Source: Micromonospora yasonensis
GTDB taxonomy: Bacteria; Actinomycetota; Actinomycetes; Mycobacteriales; Micromonosporaceae
Assembly: GCF_026013475.1 (NCBI RefSeq)
Contig: NZ_JAPDPH010000003.1
Span: forward strand, 1-64,000
Length of the DNA: 64,000 bases
Direction: 5' to 3'
Below the pieces are notes generated by a model. It was given only the letters and a program-made list of their open reading frames with translations, made no database searches and had not been told where the DNA came from. Position 1 is the stretch's first letter. The number at the start of each line of letters is the position of its first letter. Shown piece after piece: positions 7,938 through 15,779 of the stretch. The position numbers were made by a program, and so were the translations under genes.

Positions 7938-9422
7938 ATGGCAAGGGTCGTGGAACGCGAACGGAAGTACTCCGGCGACGAGGGGTTCCGGCTGCCCGAC
8001 CTGACCGGGTGCGGTGGCGTCGTGATTACGTCCGACGCCACCGCCCACGACCTGGACGCGGTCTACCTGGACACCCCCGACCTCCGGCTGGCCCGCAGCG
8101 GCTTCGCGCTTCGCCGGCGTACCGGGGGGCACGACGCGGGCTGGCACCTCAAGGTCGGTGCGGCCGGCGGCGCCCGGACCGAGTACCAGTTCCCGGCCGG
8201 GCCGGATGACACCCAACCACCGGCCGAACTGGCCGCGCTGTTCCGGGCCGCGTCCCGCGGCGATGCGGTCGCCCCGGCCGCCCGGATCGTCACCCGGCGC
8301 CGGGAGCGCCGCCTTCTCGACGCGGCCGGCCGGGCCCTCGCCGAGGTCGCCGAGGACAGTGTCGAGGCCCACGACCTGGTCAGCGGCGAACGGCAGGCAT
8401 GGCACGAACTCGAGGTCGAACTGGTCGACGGCGACGAGGCGACGCTCGACGCGGTGGACGCCCGGCTGCGCGCCGCCGGCGCCCGGCCGGTGCCGGTCTC
8501 CAAGTCGCAGCGCGCCCTCGGCGGCCGGCTCGCCGCCGCCCGCCCGGCGCCCGCCGACCCGGCGGCGGCTCCGGTCCAGGACTATCTGGCCACGCAGCGG
8601 GACACGCTGATCGCCCACCATCCCGGCGCGTGGGGCGGCGACGAGGACGCCGTGCACGACATGCGGGTCGCCGTACGCCGGCTCCGGTCCACCCTACGGA
8701 CCTTCCGCGGCCTGTGGGACCGGCGGGAGAGCGAGGCGTTGCGGGGAGAGCTGAGCTGGCTGGGTGGCCGGCTCGGGCCGGTGCGGGACACCCAGGTGAT
8801 GGCGGCCCGGCTGGCCGAGGCGGTCCGGGCCGAACCGGACGAGCTGGTGCTCGGCCCGGTCGCCGCGCGGCTCGCCGAACGGTTCGCCGCCGACCTGGCC
8901 ACCGCCCTCGACGACCTGCGCGCAGCGCTCGGCTCCGACCGGTACGCCGACCTGCTCCGCCGGCTCGACGCGCTGCTGGAGGGGCCGACCGCCCGCCCGG
9001 TAGGCCGACGCTGGGTGGCCCGCCTGGTCCGTCGCACGGTGACCCGGGCGGACGACCGACTCGACCGGGCCCTGACGACCGGCAGGGCGGACGACGTGGC
9101 GCTGCACGAGGCGCGGAAGGCGTACAAGCGGGCCCGGTACGCGGTGGAGGTGCGCGAACCGACCGTCGGCGGCCCCGCCGCCAGGCTGGTGGAACGGCTC
9201 AAGGACCTCCAGGTCCAGCTCGGCGCGCACCAGGACTCGGTGGTGACCCGCGAGGTGCTGCGCCGGCAGGCGCTGCGCGCGTACGCCGACGGGGAGAACA
9301 CCTTCACCTACGGCATCCTGCACGCCCGGCAGGCCACCACGGCCGAACGGGACGTGCCGGCCCTGATCCGGGCGGCGGACCGGGCCCGGAAGCGGAAGGT
9401 CCGGCGCTGGTTGAAGCGGTGA
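7938..9422 (+). CDS. CYTH and CHAD domain protein
   Basis: A 494-residue two-domain protein. The CYTH domain (about 1-200) opens with the diagnostic ExExK motif as E6-E8-K10 and binds triphosphates in a beta tunnel. The CHAD domain (about 215-490) is alpha-helical and rich in conserved His and Arg/Lys (VHDMRVAVRRLRS and LHEARKAYKRARYAVE), features associated with polyphosphate binding. A role in polyphosphate or triphosphate metabolism is therefore likely, though the reaction is unknown. GGGAGG lies 6 nt before ATG 7938. Its stop is only 4 nt from the stop of the convergent next gene. Confidence 0.9.
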   Translation: MARVVERERKYSGDEGFRLPDLTGCGGVVITSDATAHDLDAVYLDTPDLRLARSGFALRRRTGGHDAGWHLKVGAAGGARTEYQFPAGPDDTQPPAELAALFRAASRGDAVAPAARIVTRRRERRLLDAAGRALAEVAEDSVEAHDLVSGERQAWHELEVELVDGDEATLDAVDARLRAAGARPVPVSKSQRALGGRLAAARPAPADPAAAPVQDYLATQRDTLIAHHPGAWGGDEDAVHDMRVAVRRLRSTLRTFRGLWDRRESEALRGELSWLGGRLGPVRDTQVMAARLAEAVRAEPDELVLGPVAARLAERFAADLATALDDLRAALGSDRYADLLRRLDALLEGPTARPVGRRWVARLVRRTVTRADDRLDRALTTGRADDVALHEARKAYKRARYAVEVREPTVGGPAARLVERLKDLQVQLGAHQDSVVTREVLRRQALRAYADGENTFTYGILHARQATTAERDVPALIRAADRARKRKVRRWLKR

Positions 9423-9426
9423 ACGA

Positions 9427-9747
9427 TCAGAGCGCCGACCGGGTCGCGGCGATCGCGGCGGCGGCCCGGCCCAGCACCGCCTCGGGCGGACCGGCCGCCA
9501 CCAAATCGGCGGCGACCACCCGGAGCTGATCGGGCAGGACCAGGTCGCTGCCGAGCCGGGGTACGTCCCGGCGCGGCCCGCCCTCCGCGTCCGCGGCCAG
9601 GTTGGCGATCTCCTGCACCAGCTTGTGCACCAGGTCCGCCCGGGACACGTTGCCGCCTTCGGCCTGCGCCGACCAGCGCGGCTGCTCCCAGTGCCCGACC
9701 TGACGGACCAGCAGCTCCACCGCCCGGTCCAGTTCCGCTGCGCTCAT
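9427..9747 (-). CDS. Conserved hypothetical protein, 106 aa
   Basis: I do not recognise a named family. It is a small soluble protein, alpha-helical by composition, with the segments LDRAVELLVRQVGHW and RADLVHKLVQEIANLA and no signal peptide or membrane segment. TAGACT lies 8 nt before ATG 9747, and there is no Shine-Dalgarno, so it appears to have its own leaderless promoter. It converges on the CYTH-CHAD gene with 4 nt between stops. Codon usage looks normal for the window. Confidence 0.65.
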   Translation of the reverse strand: MSAAELDRAVELLVRQVGHWEQPRWSAQAEGGNVSRADLVHKLVQEIANLAADAEGGPRRDVPRLGSDLVLPDQLRVVAADLVAAGPPEAVLGRAAAAIAATRSAL

Positions 9748-9755
9748 CGCGGCCG

Positions 9756-9761
9756 AGTCTA
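9756..9761 (-). promoter_or_regulatory. -10 hexamer (TAGACT), leaderless start
   Basis: TAGACT on the minus strand ends 8 nt before ATG 9747 of the 106-aa gene; no ribosome site is visible. Confidence 0.45.
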
Positions 9762-9875
9762 CGACGGCTCCAGGTCGCGGCGCGGCGGCAGACCGGCCTT
9801 CATTCGGACCGGAGCGCCGCCTAGCGGCGGGGAGGCCGAATTATGGCCGCCAGCCGAGCTGGAGGTGTCGTACGG

Positions 9876-10634
9876 TCAGCGGCGGACGTAGCTGAGCAGG
9901 CGCAGGATCTGCCAGTACAGGAAGATCAACCCGACCAACAGGCCGAACGCGCAGTACCAGGCGTACCGGCGGGGCAGGCGGGCCCGGGCCGAGCGCTCGA
10001 CCAGGTCGAAGTCGAGGACGAAGCTGAACGCCCCGGCGATGATCGCCACCACCGAGAAGACGTACGGCAGCCAGCCGACCCGGGCGGTCAGGCTGTAGAT
10101 CTCCAGCCCCTGCCGCCCGGTGAGCAGGTAGGTGACCAGGTTGACCAGGCCGATCGCCACGATCCCGAGCAGCGTGCCGAGAACCAGCCGGGCCAGCCGC
10201 GGGGAGGCGCGGACGATCCGGGCCCGGTAGAGCAGCGCCATGCCGAGGAAGACGCCGAAGGTGCCGATCACCGCCTGCGCCACGATCCCCGGATAGATCA
10301 GCTCGAAGGCCCGGCTCGCCACCCCGAGCAGGAGTCCCTGGAGCACCGCGTACGCGGCGATCAGCGGCGGGTTGGTGACCTGCTTGAGCGAGATGAACAG
10401 CACCAGCGCCAGGCTGGCCAGGGCGCTGCCGGCCAGCGCCGCCGAGATCCACCACGCCTGCGGGACGACCACCCAGGCGATCGCCGCGGTGACGCCGGTG
10501 AGCAGCAGCAGCCCGACCGTCCGGCTGACCACGTCGGCCACCGTCATCGACTCGACGGCGCCGACCCCCAGCACCTGGCGTTCGGTCCGGCCGACGTCGT
10601 CCAGCCGGTCCAGCACCGGATTGGCACTCCGCAC
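9876..10634 (-). CDS. Bax inhibitor-1/YccA family membrane protein (paralogue 1)
   Basis: A 252-residue polytopic protein with about seven membrane segments beginning near residue 35. It shares the N-terminal SANPVLDRL motif, the central VIGTFGVFLGMALLYRARI region, and the C-terminal YCAFGLLVGLIFLYWQILRLLSYVR with the adjacent paralogue. Bacterial members are proposed calcium-leak or stress-related membrane proteins, but the function here is unproven. GTG 10634 follows GAGGAGG. It lies 122 nt downstream of the paralogue, separated by a strong terminator, so it is probably transcribed independently. Confidence 0.85.
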   Translation of the reverse strand: MRSANPVLDRLDDVGRTERQVLGVGAVESMTVADVVSRTVGLLLLTGVTAAIAWVVVPQAWWISAALAGSALASLALVLFISLKQVTNPPLIAAYAVLQGLLLGVASRAFELIYPGIVAQAVIGTFGVFLGMALLYRARIVRASPRLARLVLGTLLGIVAIGLVNLVTYLLTGRQGLEIYSLTARVGWLPYVFSVVAIIAGAFSFVLDFDLVERSARARLPRRYAWYCAFGLLVGLIFLYWQILRLLSYVRR

Positions 10635-10704
10635 CGCGACCTCCTCGGCGACGTACCCAGGAGTTCACTCTGCCCCGGGCGGACCGGCGGTGGCGGGAAA
10701 ACGA

Positions 10705-10741
10705 CGACGCCCGCCGCCGCGGTCGCGGCAGGCGGGCGTCG
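10705..10741 (-). terminator. Intrinsic terminator after Bax inhibitor paralogue 2
   Basis: An inverted repeat (GACGCCCGCC / GGCGGGCGTC, plus one flanking pair) with a 15-nt loop. Read on the minus strand it is followed by GTCGTTTTCC, giving a short T run. It lies directly downstream of the 10757 stop. Confidence 0.75.
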
Positions 10742-10756
10742 GCGGAAGTACGGCGG

Positions 10757-11596
10757 TCAGTCGTCGCCGCCCTGGAGGTAGCTGAGCAGGCGCAGCACCT
10801 CCAGGTAGAGCCAGACCAGGCTGACCAGGATGCCGAACGCGGCGACCCAGGAGTAGCGCTGCGGGAGCCCCATCCGGACGCCGTTCTCGATGTTGGCGAA
10901 GTCGAGCACGAAGCTCAGTGAGGCGACCACGATGCAGACCAGGCTGAAGCCGATGGCCAGCGGGCTGCCGTCGCGCAGGTGGGTGTTGAAGCCGAAGAGC
11001 GCCAGCACCAGGTTGATCATCATGGCCGCGAAAAGGCCGCCCATCACCGCGATCATGATCTTCGCGAACTTCGGGGTGGCCCGGATGACGCGCGACTTGT
11101 AGAGCATCGCCATCAGGAAGAAGACGCCGAAGGTCGCCACCACGGCCTGGAGCACGATGCCGTCGTAGAAGGTGTTGAAGGTCTTGCTGACCGCGCCGAG
11201 GAAGACGCCCTCGACGGCCGAGTACGCGATCACCAGCGCCGGGTTGGCCATCCGGGAGAACGAGATGATCAGGCCGAGCACCAGGCCGACGACGGCACCG
11301 CCGATCCAGGCCAGGCTGAGCAGCTGGTCCGGCAGGATCGCCCAGGTGGCGGCCGCCGCGACACCGAGGATGCCCAGCAGGGTGACCGTCTTGACGACGA
11401 CGTCGTCGAGGGTCATCGGAGTCACGGTGGGCGGGGCGGTCGGGTAGCCGGGGCCGGCCGGGTACTGCTGCGGGTACGGCTGGTACTGCTGCGGGTATCC
11501 GGGCTGACCGTACGGCCCGGGCTGGGCGTACCCGGCCGCCCGCTCGCGGTCGGCCGCCTGGCCGAGCCGGGCGAGCACCGGGTTCGAGGTCTTCAC
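10757..11596 (-). CDS. Bax inhibitor-1/YccA family membrane protein (paralogue 2)
   Basis: A 279-residue paralogue of the neighbouring gene. The N-terminal ~55 residues are a Tyr/Pro/Gln/Gly-rich cytoplasmic tail (repeated YPQQYQPYPQQYP-like units), followed by about seven membrane segments starting near residue 60. The motifs VVATFGVFFLMAMLYKSRVIR and AAFGILVSLVWLYLEVLRLLSYL mirror the paralogue. GTG 11596 has GGGAGG about 9 nt upstream. The proline/tyrosine tail distinguishes it from paralogue 1 and resembles low-complexity tails on many actinobacterial membrane proteins; its role is unknown. Confidence 0.87.
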   Translation of the reverse strand: MKTSNPVLARLGQAADRERAAGYAQPGPYGQPGYPQQYQPYPQQYPAGPGYPTAPPTVTPMTLDDVVVKTVTLLGILGVAAAATWAILPDQLLSLAWIGGAVVGLVLGLIISFSRMANPALVIAYSAVEGVFLGAVSKTFNTFYDGIVLQAVVATFGVFFLMAMLYKSRVIRATPKFAKIMIAVMGGLFAAMMINLVLALFGFNTHLRDGSPLAIGFSLVCIVVASLSFVLDFANIENGVRMGLPQRYSWVAAFGILVSLVWLYLEVLRLLSYLQGGDD

Positions 11597-11703
11597 TTCT
11601 CAGGCCTCCCTCAGGGGGTCGATGCACGTGAACGTGCAACCTCCAGGGTAAACGGGATCCGCAACCTCGCGCGCGGGGCGAAGCTGTGGGAAACCTGAGA
11701 GTC

Positions 11704-11787
11704 TGGTGCCCGGGGCGGGGGTCGAACCCGCACGCCTTGCGGCAGCCGCTTTTAAGGCGGCCGTGTCTGCCGTTCCACCACCCGGGC
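11704..11787 (-). tRNA. tRNA-Leu (anticodon UAA), CCA encoded
   Basis: An 84-nt tRNA including the encoded 3' CCA. The acceptor stem pairs GCCCGGG (11787-11781) with CCCGGGC. The anticodon loop reads CTTAAAA, giving UAA for UUA codons. The T arm is GCGGGTTCGACCCCCGC, and there is a short variable arm typical of tRNA-Leu. In streptomycetes the UUA tRNA is bldA, a developmental regulator because UUA codons are rare. The same role is likely in any high-GC actinomycete but is inferred here. Confidence 0.93.
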
Positions 11788-11876
11788 GGGCGACACCGGC
11801 GCGCCGACACGCGGCGGTGCAGTCTCACCGTAGCCGTTACGCGGCGACCCGGCGTACCCCACGGGGGGCACGCCGT

Positions 11877-11882
11877 TATCGT
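11877..11882 (+). promoter_or_regulatory. -10 hexamer (TATCGT), leaderless start of membrane protein
   Basis: TATCGT ends 7 nt before GTG 11890 and there is no Shine-Dalgarno; this decides the start of the downstream gene. Confidence 0.5.
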
Positions 11883-11889
11883 CGAGGCC

Positions 11890-13722
11890 GTGACCAGCGC
11901 CGCCCCCACGGCCCCCGGGCCCGAGCCCGACCAGGCCGTCCGCCTCGACCAGGCGGTCGCCCGCCCGACCCGGGTGGCCCGCGTGCTGGCCACCCTCGCC
12001 CGGCACCGCACCGAGCTGCTCGTCGCGCTGCTCTTCGCGCTGCTGGCCGGGTGGCTCACCCACGGGCTGTGGCCGGCCCCCGGGCAGCGGGTGCTCGCGC
12101 TCAATCCGGCGGACCAGACCCTCTACGAGTGGTTCCTGGCCATCGACTCGCGGGCCCTGCTGGGCGACTTCAGCCTGCTCACCGACCGGCTCAACGCGCC
12201 GGACGGGGTCAACCTGATGGCCAACACCACGGTGATCGCGCTCGGCGTGCTGCTCACCCCGGTCACCCTCGCGTTCGGGGCGCCGGTCAGCTTCGCCCTG
12301 CTCGTCGCCGGGAACCTGGCCGGCACGGCGGTCGCCTGGTACCTGCTCCTCACCCGGACGCTGCGGGCCCGCCCGGTCGCCGCCGGACTGGGCGCGGCGC
12401 TCTGCGGATTCGGCCCCGGCATGGTCTCCCAGAGCAACGCCCACCTGCACATGACCGCCCAGTGGCTGGTGCCGGTGATCGTCTGGCTGGTGGTCCGGCT
12501 GCTCCGGGCCGCCGACCCGGCCGGCCGCCCGGACGGGCCGGACCGCCGCCGGTTGGTCACCTCCTCCGCCGGGCTGGCCGCGGTGGTGACGGTCCAGGTC
12601 TTCATCGGCGAGGAGGTGCTCTTCCTCACGGCGTTCACCCTGCTGGTGATGGCGGTCGCGTACGGGCTGGCCGACCCGGCACTGCTGCGTCGGGCGCTGC
12701 CCGGCTTCGCCGGTGGGCTGATGACGGCCGCCGGGCTGGCCCTGCTGGTACTCGGCTACCCGCTGTGGCACCAGTTCGCCGGGCCGCAGGGCGTCGCCGA
12801 CGGGATGTTCAGCCCGCACTACTTCTCCGCCGACCTGACCAGCTGGTCGACGCTCTCCCCGCTCGCCGTGCTGGGCAGCGACGCCTCGGCCCGGCTGACC
12901 ACCGGGCCGGCCGAGTACAACACCTTCCTCGGCTGGCCGCTGCTGCTGGTCACCGTCGGCTGCGCGGTCTGGTTGGGCCGGCGGCCGCTGGCGGTCGCCT
13001 GCCTCGCCGGCGGGCTGGTGGCGGCGCTGCTGTCGCTCGGGCCCGAGGTGGTGGTCGGCGGCGCGCGGACCGGACTGCCCGCCCCGTACGCCCTGCTGGC
13101 CGGGCTGCCGGTGGTGGACGGGGCGCTGCCGATGCGGTTCGCCCTGGCGGTGCTGCCACTGGCCGGCACGGTGCTGGCCCTCGCCGTGGACCGGGCCCTC
13201 GCGGAGCGTGGCCGGGCCCGGCGGCTGGTGCCGCTGGCCGTCGGCGTGGCCCTGCTCAGCGTCCTCCCGGCGCCGCTGCCCACGGCCGGCCGGCCGGCGC
13301 TGCCCGAGTTCGTCACCGCCGGTCACTGGCGGCAGTGCGTACGCCCCAATGGGGTGCTCGTGCCGGTGCCCCCGGCCACCCCGGCGGACCCCTGGCCGAT
13401 GCGCTGGGGCACCGCGGCCGACGCGGAGTTCGGCATGCCGGAGGGCTTCTTCATCGGCTCGTACGGCAAGGACGGCTCGGCGGCGATGGGCACCTACAAG
13501 CAGCCCACCTCGGCTCTGCTGGCTGACGTGGCGAAGCGCGGGGTGCCGCCGGCCATCGGGGACCAGCAGCGCCGGCAGGCCGCGCGGGACATCGAGTTCT
13601 GGGGCGCCTCCTGCGTGGCGCTGACCGACGACGCCCCGCACGCGGAGACCCTGCGGCAGACCCTGGAGCAGCTCTTCGGCCCCGGCACCCGGGTCGCCGA
13701 CGCCTGGACCTGGCGGTTCTGA
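11890..13722 (+). CDS. Polytopic membrane protein, GT-C glycosyltransferase-like
   Basis: A 610-residue integral membrane protein with roughly eleven hydrophobic segments. After the first membrane helix comes a loop with acidic residues (LNPADQTLYEWFLAIDS), and later an NAHLHMTAQW segment. This architecture resembles the GT-C lipid-linked sugar transferases, where an early periplasmic loop carries a catalytic Asp. No specific family can be named with certainty. The last ~150 residues form a soluble extracytoplasmic domain with few cysteines. The reading frame is open through the antisense tRNA gene, so the true start must be later; GTG 11890 is preceded by a -10-like TATCGT. Confidence 0.65.
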   Translation: MTSAAPTAPGPEPDQAVRLDQAVARPTRVARVLATLARHRTELLVALLFALLAGWLTHGLWPAPGQRVLALNPADQTLYEWFLAIDSRALLGDFSLLTDRLNAPDGVNLMANTTVIALGVLLTPVTLAFGAPVSFALLVAGNLAGTAVAWYLLLTRTLRARPVAAGLGAALCGFGPGMVSQSNAHLHMTAQWLVPVIVWLVVRLLRAADPAGRPDGPDRRRLVTSSAGLAAVVTVQVFIGEEVLFLTAFTLLVMAVAYGLADPALLRRALPGFAGGLMTAAGLALLVLGYPLWHQFAGPQGVADGMFSPHYFSADLTSWSTLSPLAVLGSDASARLTTGPAEYNTFLGWPLLLVTVGCAVWLGRRPLAVACLAGGLVAALLSLGPEVVVGGARTGLPAPYALLAGLPVVDGALPMRFALAVLPLAGTVLALAVDRALAERGRARRLVPLAVGVALLSVLPAPLPTAGRPALPEFVTAGHWRQCVRPNGVLVPVPPATPADPWPMRWGTAADAEFGMPEGFFIGSYGKDGSAAMGTYKQPTSALLADVAKRGVPPAIGDQQRRQAARDIEFWGASCVALTDDAPHAETLRQTLEQLFGPGTRVADAWTWRF

Positions 13723-13734
13723 CCGGTAATGGAA

Positions 13735-13763
13735 AAGGCCCCTCCCGGGACGGGAAGGGCCTT
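13735..13763. terminator. Bidirectional terminator between membrane protein and ndh
   Basis: Hairpin AAGGCCCCTCCC / GGGAAGGGCCTT with a single mismatch and a 5-nt loop, in the 52-nt gap between two convergent stops. A-rich bases flank one side and T-rich bases the other, so it can act in both directions. Confidence 0.8.
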
Positions 13764-13774
13764 CTCGGACGAAC

Positions 13775-15103
13775 TCAGCGGGGTACGCCCACCGGGGCCG
13801 ACGCCTCGGCGAACTCCTCGCGCGGGTCGTGCAGCTGGCCCAGCGCGACCACCTCGCGCTTGAGGAAGAACGCCAGGGTCCAGTCGACCACCACCCGGAC
13901 CTTGCGGTTGACGGACGGAATCCGTGACATGTGGTACGTGCGGTGCATGAACCAGGCCGGCCAGCCGGTCATCTTCACGCCGTAGACCTGGGCCACGCCC
14001 TTGTGCAGGCCGAGGCTGGCCACGCTGCCCGCGTGCTTGTGCTTGTAGTCGACCGGCTCGCGCCCGCGGATCACGTTCACGATGTTGTCGGCCATCCGGG
14101 CGGCCTGCCGGACCGCGTGTTGGGCGCTCGGCGAGCAGAAGTTGCCCGGCTCCTTGGTCAGGTCCGGCACGGCGGCGCAGTCCCCGGCGCTCCAGGCGCC
14201 CTCGACCACCCGGTCGCCGTCCACGATCTGGAGGGTGGGCAGGCAGGTGACCCGGCGCCGCTCGTCGCGCGGGAAGTTGGTGGCGTCCAGCATCGGCGAC
14301 GGCTTCACGCCGGCCGTCCAGACGATGGTGTCGGCCGGGAAGCTGTCCCCGTCGGAGAGCTTCACCACGCCGTCGACGCAGGATTCCAGCCGGGTGTCCA
14401 GGCGGATGTCCATGTTCCGCTTGAGCAGCTGCTGCACCGTGTAGGCGCCCATGTCCCGGTCGACCTCGGGCAGCACCCGCTGGGTGGCCTCGACCAGAAC
14501 CCAGCGCATGTCCCCCGGCTCGAGCTCCGGGTAGTAGCGCAGCGCGTCCCGGGCCATGTCCTCCATCTCGGCGAGCGCCTCGATGCCGGCGTAGCCGCCT
14601 CCGACGAAGACGAAGGTCAGCGCGCGCCGGCGGACCTCCGGGTCGGTCGTGGCCGCCGCCACGTCGAGCTGGTCCAGTACGTGATTGCGCAGGAAGATGG
14701 CCTCGCCGATGGTCTTGAACCCGATGCCGTGTTCGTGCAGGCCGGGGATCGGCAGGGTGCGGGAGACCGATCCGGGGGCGACCACCACGTGGTCGTACTG
14801 GATCTCCCGGGTCGGGCCGCTGATCGGCTGCACGCTCGCGGTCTTGCGGTCGTGGTCGATCCGGGTGACCGTACCGGCCAGGACGGTGCACTTGCGCAAC
14901 TCCCGTCGCAGCGGCACCACGGCGTGCCGGGGCGAGATGTTGCCCGCCGAAGCCTCGGGGAGGAACGGCTGGTACGTCATGTGCGGCTGCGGGTCGACGA
15001 CGATGACCTCGGCCTCACGGGAGCTCAGCTTCTTGGACAGGCGCAGAGCGGCGTACAGGCCCACGTGCCCGGCACCCACGACAAGGATCCGCTTCGGATT
15101 CAC
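13775..15103 (-). CDS. ndh: Type II NADH dehydrogenase (NADH:menaquinone oxidoreductase)
   Basis: A 442-residue single-subunit, non-proton-pumping NADH dehydrogenase attached to the inner face of the membrane, feeding electrons to menaquinone. The FAD-binding loop GAGHVGLYAA is at residues 10-19, the NADH-binding loop VFVGGGYAGIEALAEM is near residue 168, and a second FAD contact is GDCAAVPD near residue 305. The C-terminal region (WTLAFFLKREVV) is amphipathic, as expected for the membrane anchor. GTG 15103 is preceded by GGGAAAGA at suitable distance. Single gene between convergent and tandem neighbours. Confidence 0.9.
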   Translation of the reverse strand: MNPKRILVVGAGHVGLYAALRLSKKLSSREAEVIVVDPQPHMTYQPFLPEASAGNISPRHAVVPLRRELRKCTVLAGTVTRIDHDRKTASVQPISGPTREIQYDHVVVAPGSVSRTLPIPGLHEHGIGFKTIGEAIFLRNHVLDQLDVAAATTDPEVRRRALTFVFVGGGYAGIEALAEMEDMARDALRYYPELEPGDMRWVLVEATQRVLPEVDRDMGAYTVQQLLKRNMDIRLDTRLESCVDGVVKLSDGDSFPADTIVWTAGVKPSPMLDATNFPRDERRRVTCLPTLQIVDGDRVVEGAWSAGDCAAVPDLTKEPGNFCSPSAQHAVRQAARMADNIVNVIRGREPVDYKHKHAGSVASLGLHKGVAQVYGVKMTGWPAWFMHRTYHMSRIPSVNRKVRVVVDWTLAFFLKREVVALGQLHDPREEFAEASAPVGVPR

Positions 15104-15206
15104 GTCATCTATCTTTCCCCGGGGGGCTCGGGTAATCCCTTTCGAGACCCGCTTCTGTGACGGAGCACAACCCCTGTGACCTGCGCAACGTCCCGGTGAG
15201 GTTCGG

Positions 15207-15779
15207 TTATCTACGCCGCAGGAGCCAGCCGAGAAGGGCGCTGAGCGCCACCGCGACCAGCAGCCCGGCGACGGTCACCGCCTGGAAGCCGTGGTCCCCG
15301 CCGACCCCGCCGAGCCAGGCCAGCACGATGCCGAGCACGGCGCTCGCCAGCACCACCCCACCGGCCCGGCCCAGCCACCGGAGCAGCAGGTCGGGGTCGA
15401 CCACGGCGTCGTACGGCAGCAGCGCGGCGAGCGCGCAGAGGGTGTGCGCCAGGTAGAGCAGGGAGGCCGTGGCGACCAGCCGCCAGAGCGCCGGCGGGCG
15501 GTCGTAGCCCACCGTGGCGAGCAGCCAGCCACCGACCGTGACCAGCGCCGCGAAGGTCGGCCAGACCCGGCGCGGCCCGACCGCCGGCAACACCGCCACC
15601 ACCGTCAGGGCCAGCAGCGACCGCGGGACCAGCGCCTCCACCGGGTACGCGACCAGGAAGCCGATCAACACGGTGAGGAAGATGCCGGCGCGGACCAGCA
15701 GCGGCGCCGGGCTGACCCGGTTGACCGCGTACCGCAGCGCGCGGACCCGCTCGTTCAGCCCGTCCCGCAGCTCGCTCAC
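15207..15779 (-). CDS. Hypothetical polytopic membrane protein, last gene of MoxR operon
   Basis: A 190-residue protein with about six membrane segments and an Arg-rich end (WLLRRR). I do not recognise a named family. It starts at GTG 15779, whose bases overlap the stop of the DUF58 gene (GTGA), so it must be translated together with that gene. Its consistent coupling suggests it works with the MoxR/DUF58 pair at the membrane. The longer open frame upstream of 15779 runs antiparallel through the DUF58 coding region and is not coding. Confidence 0.7.
   Translation of the reverse strand: MSELRDGLNERVRALRYAVNRVSPAPLLVRAGIFLTVLIGFLVAYPVEALVPRSLLALTVVAVLPAVGPRRVWPTFAALVTVGGWLLATVGYDRPPALWRLVATASLLYLAHTLCALAALLPYDAVVDPDLLLRWLGRAGGVVLASAVLGIVLAWLGGVGGDHGFQAVTVAGLLVAVALSALLGWLLRRR

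Noticed and set aside
11704-11890. An integration site at the tRNA-Leu gene
   Set aside because: No integrase gene, no direct repeat of the tRNA 3' end and no excision-type genes are found nearby.
15104-15206. A Rex-type redox operator upstream of ndh
   Set aside because: TTGTG and CACAG are present but only 6 nt apart; Rex sites need TTGTG-N8-CACAA.
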